Shown: positions 52,101 through 60,422 of the stretch, in pieces
Layout of the letters: every line of letters starts with the position of its first letter
Numbering within the stretch: the stretch's first letter is position 1
NCBI RefSeq assembly: GCF_034653275.1
Contig: NZ_JAYEES010000001.1
Coordinates: 992,001 to 1,056,000, forward strand
Direction: 5' to 3'
Length of the DNA stretch: 64,000 nt
Source: Nitrospirillum sp034653275
Lineage (GTDB): Bacteria; Pseudomonadota; Alphaproteobacteria; Azospirillales; Azospirillaceae
The notes under the pieces: model-generated
What the model was told of the DNA's origin: nothing
Databases searched by the model: none
Seen by the model: the letters and a program-made list of their open reading frames with translations, nothing else
Position numbers and translations under genes: made by a program

Positions 52101-53723
52101 ATGATCCGCCTCGAAAACATCAGCAAGCACAATGGCCATCGCATCCTGTTCATGGAGACGTCCGCGGCCTTGAACCGGGGTGAGAAGGTGGGCCTGGTCG
52201 GTCCCAATGGCGCCGGCAAGACCACCCTGTTCCGCATGATCACGGGCGAGGAACTGCCGGACACCGGCCAGGTGTCGGTGGAGAAGCAAATCACCATAGG
52301 CTACTTCAACCAGGACGTGGGCGAGATGTCCGGCCGCAGCGCGGTGGCGGAAGTGATGGACGGCGCCGGCCCGGTCAGCGCGGTGGCCAAGGAGATGGCT
52401 GTCCTGGAGGCCGCCATGGCCGACCCCGACCAGGCCGACCGCATGGATGAGATCATCGAGCGCTATGGCGAGGTGCAGGCGCGCTTTGACGAGCTGGGCG
52501 GCTATGAGCTGGAGGGGCGGGCGCGGGAAGTGCTGGCCGGCCTCAGCTTCAGCCAGGAGATGATGGACAAGGACGTCGGCATGCTGTCCGGCGGCTGGAA
52601 GATGCGCGTGGCCCTGGCCCGCATCCTGCTGATGAAGCCCGACGCCATGCTGCTGGACGAACCCAGCAACCACCTGGACCTGGAAAGCCTAATCTGGCTG
52701 GAGGGGTTCCTGAAGGGCTACGACGGCGCCCTGCTGATGACCTCGCACGACCGGGAGTTCATGAACCGGATCGTCACCAAGATCATCGAGATCGACGGCG
52801 GGTCGCTGACCAGCTACTCCGGCGACTATGTGTTCTATGAGCAGCAGCGGGCGCTGAACGAGCGGCAGCAGCAGGCGCAGTTCGAGCGCCAGCAGGCCAT
52901 GCTGGCCAAGGAGCTGAAGTTCATCGAGCGCTTCAAGGCCCGCGCCTCGCACGCCAGCCAGGTGCAGAGCCGGGTCAAGAAGCTGGACAAGATCGAGCGG
53001 ATCGAGCCGCCGAAGCGCCGCCAGACGGTGACGTTCGAATTCCCGCCGGCGCCGCGTTCGGGCGACGATGTGGCCGTGCTGAAGAACGTGCACAAGGGCT
53101 ACGGCAGCCGCACCATCTACCAGGGCCTGGACCTCACCATCCGCCGCAAGGAGCGCTGGTGCGTCATGGGCGTCAACGGTGCGGGCAAGTCCACCCTGCT
53201 GAAGCTGATCGCCGGCGCGGACCAGCCGGATTCCGGAACCGTCATGGTCGGCGGCAGCGTCAAGATGGGCTATTTCTCCCAGCACGCCATGGAACTGCTG
53301 GATGGCGAGCAGACGGTGTTCGAGGCCCTGGAGGCCAAGTTCCCCCAGGCGGGCCAGGGCTCGCTGCGGGCGCTGGCCGGCTGCTTCGGCTTTTCCGGCG
53401 ACGACGTGGACAAGCGCTGCCGCGTCCTGTCGGGCGGGGAGAAGGCCCGGCTGGTGATGGCCATGATGCTGTACAACCCGCCCAACTTCCTGGTGCTGGA
53501 CGAGCCGACCAACCACCTGGACCTCGACACCAAGCAGATGCTGATCACCGCCCTGGCGGCGTACGAGGGCACCATGCTGTTCGTGTCGCACGACCGCCAC
53601 TTCCTGGCCACGCTGTCCAACCGCGTGCTGGAACTGACGCCGGAAGGCATCCACCAGTACGGCGGCGGCTACACCGAATACGTGGCCAGCACCGGGCAGG
53701 AGGCCCCCGGCCTGCACAGCTGA
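52101..53723 (+). CDS. ABC-F family ATPase
   Basis: A 540-residue soluble protein with two ABC cassettes and no membrane domain. The first Walker A is GPNGAGKTT and its signature is LSGGWKMRVALARIL. The second Walker A is GVNGAGKST and its signature is LSGGEKARLVMAMML. Both Walker B segments are followed by the NHLDL of ABC-F. The linker (YEQQRALNERQQQAQFERQQA...) is the charged coiled-coil that reaches the ribosomal P/E site in this family. It likely acts as a ribosome-associated translation factor. Its stop codon touches the nosX stop with no bases between. Confidence 0.93.
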   Translation: MIRLENISKHNGHRILFMETSAALNRGEKVGLVGPNGAGKTTLFRMITGEELPDTGQVSVEKQITIGYFNQDVGEMSGRSAVAEVMDGAGPVSAVAKEMAVLEAAMADPDQADRMDEIIERYGEVQARFDELGGYELEGRAREVLAGLSFSQEMMDKDVGMLSGGWKMRVALARILLMKPDAMLLDEPSNHLDLESLIWLEGFLKGYDGALLMTSHDREFMNRIVTKIIEIDGGSLTSYSGDYVFYEQQRALNERQQQAQFERQQAMLAKELKFIERFKARASHASQVQSRVKKLDKIERIEPPKRRQTVTFEFPPAPRSGDDVAVLKNVHKGYGSRTIYQGLDLTIRRKERWCVMGVNGAGKSTLLKLIAGADQPDSGTVMVGGSVKMGYFSQHAMELLDGEQTVFEALEAKFPQAGQGSLRALAGCFGFSGDDVDKRCRVLSGGEKARLVMAMMLYNPPNFLVLDEPTNHLDLDTKQMLITALAAYEGTMLFVSHDRHFLATLSNRVLELTPEGIHQYGGGYTEYVASTGQEAPGLHS

Positions 53724-54722
53724 TCAGGCCAGCGCCGCGATGGTGCCGTCGACGCGCGACCGCCAGGCTTGGCAAGCCGGCACTTGCGCCAGGACGCGGG
53801 CGATGTCCCGGGACCCCATGACGCTGAAGGCGGTGGACAGGGCGTCGGCCAGGGTGGCGGTGGGCGCCCGCACGCTGACGCTCATGCCGGGGTCGCTGCA
53901 TCCGCCGGTGGCCGGGTCGAACAGGTGGTTGAAGCGGCCCGTGGCCTCGAAGGGTGTGCCGTAGGCGCCGGAGGTGGACAGCGCCTGGTCGGCCAGGGAC
54001 AGGGTCAGCACCGTGCGGTCGTCGTCACCCGGCGCCTTGATGCCGGCGGTCCAGGGCCGGCCGGCGGGATGATGGCCCACCGCCCGTATCTCCCCCATGT
54101 CCACCAGGGTGTGGGCGACACCGCGCGCCTTCAGCAAGGCCACCACCCGATCAGTGACATAGCCCTGGGCGATGCCATTCAGGGTCAGCGCCATGCCGGA
54201 GCGGTTCAGGGCCACCCGGTCCGCCGTCACCGACACATGGCCGTGGCCGACGTGGTCCAGGGCGCGGCGCAGCGCCGCCGCCGGCGGGCCGGCCGGATCC
54301 GCGCCGGGCGTGGCGAAATGGTCGGCATAGAGGGTCCACAGCGGCTGCACAGTGGGGTCGAAGGCGCCGTTGGTCAGCCGGGCGATGGACAGGGCCTGCG
54401 CCAGCAGGGCCACCAGGTCGGACGGCGGGTCGGTCAGGGCGCCGTCACGATTCAGGCGATTGAGCAGGCTGTCGGGCCGGTACAGGCTGAACATGCCCTC
54501 CAGCCGCGCCACCTCCGCCAGGCTGGCCTGGATCAGGTCCGCGGCTTCGGCCGGGTCGGGATGGTTGATGACCAGCCGGGCGTCGGCCCCCAGGGCGACG
54601 CCGGACCAGTGGTGGAGAGGGGATGGTGCCTCGGCCGCCGGGGCGCCGCGCAGCCCCAGCAGCGGCAGACCGGCGGTGGCGGCCAGGATGGTCAGGACGC
54701 GGCGGCGGGTGGGGGCGCTCAT
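53724..54722 (-). CDS. nosX: NosX, ApbE-family FAD:protein FMN transferase
   Basis: A 332-residue exported flavin transferase with a Tat-like signal (SAPTRRRVLTILAATAGLPLL). The ApbE fold is seen in VARLEGMFSLYRPDSLLNRLNR, NGAFDPTVQPLWTLY, LTLNGIAQGYVTDRVVALLKARG and the late FNHLFDPATG motif. NosX attaches FMN covalently to the periplasmic domain of NosR, which supports electron flow to N2O reductase. It is last in the nos operon, overlapping nosL by four bases (ATGA). Confidence 0.92.
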   Translation of the reverse strand: MSAPTRRRVLTILAATAGLPLLGLRGAPAAEAPSPLHHWSGVALGADARLVINHPDPAEAADLIQASLAEVARLEGMFSLYRPDSLLNRLNRDGALTDPPSDLVALLAQALSIARLTNGAFDPTVQPLWTLYADHFATPGADPAGPPAAALRRALDHVGHGHVSVTADRVALNRSGMALTLNGIAQGYVTDRVVALLKARGVAHTLVDMGEIRAVGHHPAGRPWTAGIKAPGDDDRTVLTLSLADQALSTSGAYGTPFEATGRFNHLFDPATGGCSDPGMSVSVRAPTATLADALSTAFSVMGSRDIARVLAQVPACQAWRSRVDGTIAALA

Positions 54723-55252
54723 GACGCGCCGCCCGTCTGGCCCCGGTCGCCACCGTCGAAGACCTTGTCCTTGGGGATGTCGGCGTAGCGCACGACGGTG
54801 CCCTGGTGCGCCGCGGCGAATGCCCGCGCCGCCGCCTCGCTGCCGAAGGGAAACAGTTCATCGCCCCCCATGGCGCCGTGTTCGACGCTGCCCACCACGT
54901 AGAAGGCCGCGCGGGCGTCGATCCAGCTGGCCGCCGGCGGGTGGTGCGGATCGTCGCTCAACATTTCCATGGCCGTCACGTAGATGGCGGCCACATCCTT
55001 GGGCTCCTCCGGCAACAGGATGTAGGCCACCGTGTCACGGACGGAGGCGAACCAAACGGGTGTGGGATCGCCCTTCAGCAGGATCTGGCCCTTGGGGCCG
55101 GCATGTTCGGTCACCGCCATGTTGCAGAAATGGGCGATGTCGGCGTCGGTCAGGCTGTGCGGGGCCAGGGCCACCAGCGCCGTTTCGGATTTGGGCTTGC
55201 AGCCGGCCACGGCCAAGAGGGCCAAGAGGGCCAGCAGGTAGGGCGCGCGCAT
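54719..55252 (-). CDS. nosL: NosL copper-chaperone lipoprotein
   Basis: A 177-residue lipoprotein. The signal peptide with lipobox LAVAGC places the acylated Cys at residue 18. The NosL domain contains HFCNMAVTEHAGPKGQILLKG, with the Cu+-binding FCNM motif, and a later MGGDELFPFGSEAAARAFAAAHQG. NosL delivers Cu+ to the NosDFY machinery for assembly of the CuZ centre. The ATG at 55252 overlaps the nosY stop codon (TGATG). Confidence 0.93.
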   Translation of the reverse strand: MRAPYLLALLALLAVAGCKPKSETALVALAPHSLTDADIAHFCNMAVTEHAGPKGQILLKGDPTPVWFASVRDTVAYILLPEEPKDVAAIYVTAMEMLSDDPHHPPAASWIDARAAFYVVGSVEHGAMGGDELFPFGSEAAARAFAAAHQGTVVRYADIPKDKVFDGGDRGQTGGAS

Positions 55253-56097
55253 CAGATTTGCCTCCGGGAAAAGATGAGGGCGGCGGCGGCCAGGGGCACG
55301 GCCGTCCACCCGGCCAGGACAGCCAACAGGGTCAGGGGGCCCAGCTGCAGTTGCCCGGCGATGCCGGCCATGCCGGCGAATTGGCTGACCTGCGAGGTGC
55401 CGGTCAGGTTGAACAGGCGGAAGGCGTCGGCCGGGTTGGCCAGCATCAGCCAGTTCAGCAGGCCTACGGTGACGGTCTTGCCCTGATCCGCCACCAGGAC
55501 ACCCAGCAGGGCCATGTCGAACACCAGCATGAACACCAGCCAAAGGCCGATGGCGATGCCGCCGGCGGCGCCCCGGTCGCGTACCAAGGCGCTGATCAGG
55601 TAGCCCAGGGCGATGAACACGGCGCCCAGCAGGATGCTGGATCCGATCAGCCCGGCGAAGGCGCGCCAGCCCTCCGCGCCCGTGTCGGTGCCAGTGAGGA
55701 CCAGGGCCGCGCCGGCGGCGCCATAGCCCACGAGAGTGGCGAAGGCCAGCAGGGCCACATGCCCCAGAAACTTGCCCAGCACCACCTGTACCCGCGACAC
55801 GGGGTAGGAGAGCAGCAGGCTCATGGTGCCGCGATCGACCTCGCCCACGATGGCGTCGAAGGACAGCAACAGGGCGATCAGCGGCACCAGGAAGATGGTC
55901 AGGCTGGACAGGCTGACCACCACCACGTCCAGGGCGCCCACGCCCACGGTGCCGGTGGGCACGCTGCCCAGGAAGGTGAGGCTGAGCGCCAGGGTGGCCA
56001 TCAGCAAGGTGGCGGCCACGACCCAGCGGTTGCGCAGGCCATCGCGGATTTCCTTGCCGGCCAGGATGAGAGGGATGGTCATGAGGGGGATGTTCAT
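55252..56097 (-). CDS. nosY: NosY ABC transporter permease
   Basis: A 281-residue inner-membrane protein with six predicted helices. The N-terminal PLILAGKEIRDGLRNRWVVAATLLMA is typical of NosY. LSSLTIFLVPLIALLLSFDAIVGEVDRGTMSLLLSYPVSR is the conserved coupling region. It forms the membrane part of the NosDFY ABC complex that works with NosL in maturing NosZ copper sites. It overlaps nosF by four bases and nosL by one. Confidence 0.93.
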   Translation of the reverse strand: MNIPLMTIPLILAGKEIRDGLRNRWVVAATLLMATLALSLTFLGSVPTGTVGVGALDVVVVSLSSLTIFLVPLIALLLSFDAIVGEVDRGTMSLLLSYPVSRVQVVLGKFLGHVALLAFATLVGYGAAGAALVLTGTDTGAEGWRAFAGLIGSSILLGAVFIALGYLISALVRDRGAAGGIAIGLWLVFMLVFDMALLGVLVADQGKTVTVGLLNWLMLANPADAFRLFNLTGTSQVSQFAGMAGIAGQLQLGPLTLLAVLAGWTAVPLAAAALIFSRRQI

Positions 56098-57032
56098 GCG
56101 GCCTGCTCCCGTCGCAGGAAATGGGCGTAAAGCTCATCCAGGCTGGGTTCCGTCACGGCGATGTCGGCCAGGGGCAGGCTGGTCAGGCGGCGCAGCACGG
56201 CCACCTTGTCGCCGCCCGCGCACAGGCACTCGACAGCTCGCCCATCGGGCTCAACCCGGGCCAGCGGACCCAGGGCTTCGGCCACGGTACCGGCCTGCGC
56301 CCCAGTGGCCCGGATGCGCACCGGCAGGTCGGCCAGGTGGCGCAGGTCGGTCAGGGTGCCATCGGCGATCTTGACACCCCGGTTCATGACGATGATGCGG
56401 TCGGTCTGGCCTTCCAATTCCGTCAGCGCGTGCGATGACAACAGGACGGTCACGCCGGCGGCGCGCAGTTCCTGCACGATCTCGTAGAACACCTGGCGCA
56501 GGGCCGGATCCAGGCCGGTGGTGGGTTCATCCAGGAACAGCACGCGGGGGCGGCCCAGCAGCGCCTGGGCCAGGCCCAGGCGCTGGCGCATGCCCTTGGA
56601 ATAGGTGCCCACCCTGCGGCGCGCCGCCTCCGCCTCCAGCCCGACGCGGGCCAGCAGGTCGGCGTTGCCGGTGCGCGCCACGCCCTTCAGCCGGGCATAG
56701 AAGTCCAAGGTCTCCCGCCCGGTGAGGGAGGGGTGGAAGGCCAGGTTCTCCGGCAGGTAGCCCACGGCCCGGCGCAGGCGGGCGGCGTGCGCCCCGGCCG
56801 GATCCTCGCCCAACAGGCGCACCTGTCCGTGGGTGGGCCGGATCAGGCCCAGCATCAGCTTGATCAGGGTGCTTTTGCCGGCGCCATTATGGCCCACCAG
56901 GGCCACGCACTGGCCGGGATCCAGGCGCAGTCCGACTTGGTTCAGCGCGGCGCGGGCGTCGTAGATCTTCGTGACCTGGTCGATGACGACCGAGGCATGC
57001 GCGGAGGAAACGTTGGTGGCGGAAGCGTTCAT
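56094..57032 (-). CDS. nosF: NosF ABC transporter ATPase
   Basis: A 312-residue ATP-binding subunit. Walker A is GHNGAGKST, the ABC signature is YSKGMRQRLGLAQALL, Walker B is VLFLDEPTTGLDPALRQ, and the switch His is in SSHALTELE. A C-terminal regulatory extension ends LDELYAHFLRREQAA. It powers the NosDFY complex. The overlap with nosD (four bases) and nosY shows a tightly coupled operon. Confidence 0.94.
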   Translation of the reverse strand: MNASATNVSSAHASVVIDQVTKIYDARAALNQVGLRLDPGQCVALVGHNGAGKSTLIKLMLGLIRPTHGQVRLLGEDPAGAHAARLRRAVGYLPENLAFHPSLTGRETLDFYARLKGVARTGNADLLARVGLEAEAARRRVGTYSKGMRQRLGLAQALLGRPRVLFLDEPTTGLDPALRQVFYEIVQELRAAGVTVLLSSHALTELEGQTDRIIVMNRGVKIADGTLTDLRHLADLPVRIRATGAQAGTVAEALGPLARVEPDGRAVECLCAGGDKVAVLRRLTSLPLADIAVTEPSLDELYAHFLRREQAA

Positions 57033-58411
57033 GGGGTGGGCGCTCCTGGCTGGGCACTCGCGATGGCGGGGGGCGGCTTCATCAGGGGCGCGCTGTCGAC
57101 CACCCCGCCGGGATGCAATGCCGGGAACTGGGCCTGGGCCCAGCGGATGACTTGAATGGCCGGGCTGTTCAGCAGCAGCTTGGCGGCGGGAAAGCGCCAG
57201 ACGACGCGGTCGACCAAGTCGTTGGGGCGGTAGGCCTCATCGGCGATGCCGTCGCCGTTCAGGTCGAAGGCCGGATTGTCGCTCCAGTAATTGCCCCGGC
57301 CATGGTCGGACCAATCCAGCGAGCGGGTGCCGACATACATGACCTGGGTGCGGTTGCCGATGAAGGCGTTGCCGGTCAGAGTGTTGCGCTCCGCCCCGGC
57401 GGTGAAGTGGATGCCGATGTCGCAGCCGTCGAAGCGGTTGTCGGCGATGCGGTTCTTATTGGCGTTGTAGACGAAGACGCACTTGGCGGTGCCGGCGCGG
57501 AATCCGCCCTCGCTTCCCGTCGCCCGGGGCATCATGCCGCCGTCGCCAGCGTCGCCCCCTGTCGGGCGGCCTGATTGCGGTCGCGGGAAACGGCCCGAGA
57601 CCCGGTTGCCGGTGACGGTGGAGGCGTTGGCGTAGTTCAGCAGCAGGCCGTAGTCGTTGTCGCCCACCGACTGGTTGTCCCGAACCTCCAGACGGTCGGA
57701 GAACATGAGGGCGAAGCCGATGTCGTTTCCCACCGACACGTTGTCCAGGATGCGGCTGTCATTGGTGTACATATAGTGGATGGCGAAGCGGACGCCGGCC
57801 ATGCGGTTGCCCTGGAACAGGTCTTGGCGGCTGGCGTTGGCGAAGATGCCGTCGCGGCCGCCGGTGATGCGGTTGCCCACGATGCGGACACCGGGGGCGT
57901 TCCACACGGTGACGCCGTTGCCGCGCTGGCTCATGGGCAGGTCGGTGCGGCCGGCGATGTCGTTGCCCTCGACCACGGCGTCGTGGGGGCCCTGAACATA
58001 GACGCCATAAAGGTTGCCGCTCAGCCGGTTGTCGATGATCCGTGCGCCTGTGGCCGTGGGGTGCAGCAGCACCCCGGCATCCATGGTGTGCTGTTCGACA
58101 CCCGATCCCGTCAGGGTCAGGCCGCGCACCGTGACCTCAGGCGCCGTGACGATCAGGGCGCTGCCCGTGCCGCCGGCATCCACGGTTGCGCCGTGGCCCG
58201 GCGGCCCTTCCAGGGTCAGCGGCTTGTCGATGGTGACCCCACCCTGGTGGATACCCGGCGCCAGGCGCAGGACATCCCCCGGGGCGGCCGCCGCCACCGC
58301 GCGGGCCAGCCCATTCCCGCCCGCGGGCACCTCGCGCACATCGGCGTGTGCGATCGGGATCCGCGGGCAAGCCAGCAGCAGGCCCAGTAGGATGGTGGTG
58401 GCGGCGCGCAT
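57029..58411 (-). CDS. nosD: NosD periplasmic copper-site maturation protein
   Basis: A 460-residue exported parallel beta-helix protein built of CASH/NosD repeats. The signal peptide ends near AHA-DV. The solenoid includes NLYGVYVQGPHDAVVEGNDIAG, RFAIHYMYTNDSRILDN and NDYGLLLNYANASTVTGNRV. The closing C-terminal domain has WSDHGRGNYWSDNPAFDLNGDGIAD. NosD shuttles between NosFY and apo-NosZ to insert copper and sulfide. Oddly, the loop before KCVFVYNANKN is expanded by a Gly/Pro/Arg-rich insert (about residues 275-305). The gene starts 6 bp after the nosZ stop. Confidence 0.93.
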   Translation of the reverse strand: MRAATTILLGLLLACPRIPIAHADVREVPAGGNGLARAVAAAAPGDVLRLAPGIHQGGVTIDKPLTLEGPPGHGATVDAGGTGSALIVTAPEVTVRGLTLTGSGVEQHTMDAGVLLHPTATGARIIDNRLSGNLYGVYVQGPHDAVVEGNDIAGRTDLPMSQRGNGVTVWNAPGVRIVGNRITGGRDGIFANASRQDLFQGNRMAGVRFAIHYMYTNDSRILDNVSVGNDIGFALMFSDRLEVRDNQSVGDNDYGLLLNYANASTVTGNRVSGRFPRPQSGRPTGGDAGDGGMMPRATGSEGGFRAGTAKCVFVYNANKNRIADNRFDGCDIGIHFTAGAERNTLTGNAFIGNRTQVMYVGTRSLDWSDHGRGNYWSDNPAFDLNGDGIADEAYRPNDLVDRVVWRFPAAKLLLNSPAIQVIRWAQAQFPALHPGGVVDSAPLMKPPPAIASAQPGAPTP

Positions 58412-58417
58412 GGACGG

Positions 58418-60376
58418 TCAGGCCTTGGCCGGGTGGACCAGCATGCGGCCCACCATTTCCATGTGCAGGGCATGGCAGAACCACTGGCAGTAATACCAGT
58501 GCACGCCCGGCCGGTCCGCGGTGAAGGTGACGGACGCCGTCGCCTGCGGCCCGATTTCCATGGCGATGCCATGGCCCGACAGGGTGAAGCCATGGGTCAG
58601 GTCGTCGACATCGTCCATGTTGGTGATGAAGACGGTGACCTCGTCACCCTGGTTCACCTCGAACTTGTCCAGGCTGTAGGCCGGTGCCACGGAATACATG
58701 TAGACGCGGACCTTCTTGCCGTCGCGGATTACGTTGGCGGCGGATTCCAGTTCCACGCCATCCTTCTTGGCCCACTGCCGCGCCTCTTCCCACATCGGGT
58801 CGTCACGCTTGTAGACGCTGATGGGGTTCACCTTGGACCGGTGGACGATCATGGCGTCGTGCGGCTCGGCGAAGCTGGGGCCGTCGTGGACCACGGCCAT
58901 CTTGTCGCCGGAGATGTCGATCAACTGGTCGTTCTCGGGCTTCAGCGGGCCGACGTTCAGGAAACGGTCCTTGGAGAACTTGTTCAGCGACATCAGCCAC
59001 TTGCCATCCGCCTCCTTGGTCTCGCCCATGGAGGAGTGGTTGTGGCCCGGCTGGTACTGCACATCCAGCTTCTGGATGATGGGATCGACCTTCTCGCCCT
59101 TGAAGGCGCGCTTGGCCTTTTCCAGGTCCCACTTCACCAACTGGCTGTCCAGGAAGACGGTGGTGTAGGCGTTGCCCCGGCCGTCGAAGGCGGTGTGCAG
59201 GGGCCCCAGGCCCACCTGCGGCTCCGCCACCACCACGTCGCGCGGCTTGATCTTGTCGGCGAACAGATCGTCCAGCTTGCGCACGTCGATGACGGTGACG
59301 GTGGGCGACAGCTTGCCGTTGAAGACGACGTGGATGCCGTCCGGCGCCACGTTGCAGCCGTGCGGGTTGTTGGGCACAGGGATGTAGCGGGTGTAGCGCG
59401 AGCCGTGGCGGCCATCGACCACCGGCACGCCGTTGATGACCTTGCAGTCGCCCTTCTTCACCGCCTCTTCGATGCGCTTGATGTCGAAGACGACAGCCCA
59501 GTCCTCGGTGCTGGCGGTCATGTCGGCCAGCGTCGTGCCTTCCTCGGAGTTGTAGCAGGTGGAGAAGGCGTACTTGCCCTGGTAGTCGGCGTCGCAATTG
59601 TCCAGGTTGCCGTCCACCAGCACCTGCCAGGACACCTTCATGGCGTCGCCGTCGATGGCGGTGAAGACGCAGCCGTACTTCTTGGGCTCATCCAGCACGC
59701 TGCCGTCGTTCACCAGGGGGGCGCGGTGTTCGCTGTTGGCGAAGACATAGCCGGTGCGCGGGTATTTCTGCGGACGCAGGCCGTGGATGTCGTGCGCGTT
59801 CGGGATCTCGATGATCTTGTCGCACTTCATGATGTCGCAGCGGATGCGGGCGACGCGGGTGTTGGCCTTGTCGTTGATGTAGATGTAACGGCCGTCGTAG
59901 GTGCCGTTGGTGAACGACATGTGCGGGTGGTGCGCGTCGCCGTTCTGGTACAGGCCGCCCCGGTTGGCCAGGAATTTCTTGGTCTCCGGCGTCAGGCCCT
60001 CGGTCAGGATCTTCCTGGACTCGTTGGTCAGGCCCCAGCCGGTGGCGGAGCAGCGGTTGAAGACCGGGATGCGCATCAGTTCGCGCATCGACGGCATGCC
60101 CAGGATCCGAATCTCGCCCGACTGGCCGCCGGAGGCGAAGACGTAATACTCGTCGAGGTCGCCGGGCTTCACCTCGACCTTGTTCTTGGGGGCCGCGGGT
60201 GCGGCATGGCTGGTGCCGGCACCCACCAGGGCGCCGCCGGTGCCCACGGCACCCACGGCGGCGGCGGCCAGCGCCGCCTTGGCCGACCCGCCGATCAGCC
60301 CGCGACGGCTGAGGCTTGGCGACGCCTCGCCGTTGCTGTTGGCGGCTGGGACTGTGTTCGGATCTTCGTTCGACAT
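58418..60376 (-). CDS. nosZ: Clade I nitrous oxide reductase NosZ
   Basis: A 652-residue periplasmic copper enzyme reducing N2O to N2. The twin-arginine signal SLSRRGLIGGSAKAAL marks clade I, Tat-exported NosZ. The seven-bladed propeller supplies the seven CuZ histidines: DAHHPHMS (two), AHDIHGL, NNPHGCN, GPLHTAF, PGHNHSSM and EPHDAMIVH. The C-terminal cupredoxin holds CuA in THGFTLSGHG and HWYYCQWFCHALHMEM. I took the ATG at 60376, just before the Tat signal. In the sequence as given, the frame is open all the way upstream into nosR with no stop codon. Confidence 0.96.
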   Translation of the reverse strand: MSNEDPNTVPAANSNGEASPSLSRRGLIGGSAKAALAAAAVGAVGTGGALVGAGTSHAAPAAPKNKVEVKPGDLDEYYVFASGGQSGEIRILGMPSMRELMRIPVFNRCSATGWGLTNESRKILTEGLTPETKKFLANRGGLYQNGDAHHPHMSFTNGTYDGRYIYINDKANTRVARIRCDIMKCDKIIEIPNAHDIHGLRPQKYPRTGYVFANSEHRAPLVNDGSVLDEPKKYGCVFTAIDGDAMKVSWQVLVDGNLDNCDADYQGKYAFSTCYNSEEGTTLADMTASTEDWAVVFDIKRIEEAVKKGDCKVINGVPVVDGRHGSRYTRYIPVPNNPHGCNVAPDGIHVVFNGKLSPTVTVIDVRKLDDLFADKIKPRDVVVAEPQVGLGPLHTAFDGRGNAYTTVFLDSQLVKWDLEKAKRAFKGEKVDPIIQKLDVQYQPGHNHSSMGETKEADGKWLMSLNKFSKDRFLNVGPLKPENDQLIDISGDKMAVVHDGPSFAEPHDAMIVHRSKVNPISVYKRDDPMWEEARQWAKKDGVELESAANVIRDGKKVRVYMYSVAPAYSLDKFEVNQGDEVTVFITNMDDVDDLTHGFTLSGHGIAMEIGPQATASVTFTADRPGVHWYYCQWFCHALHMEMVGRMLVHPAKA

Positions 60377-60422
60377 CTCAGGATCTTCTCTGCTTGGTGG
60401 TCCGGAAATCGGGGTGGGAAGG

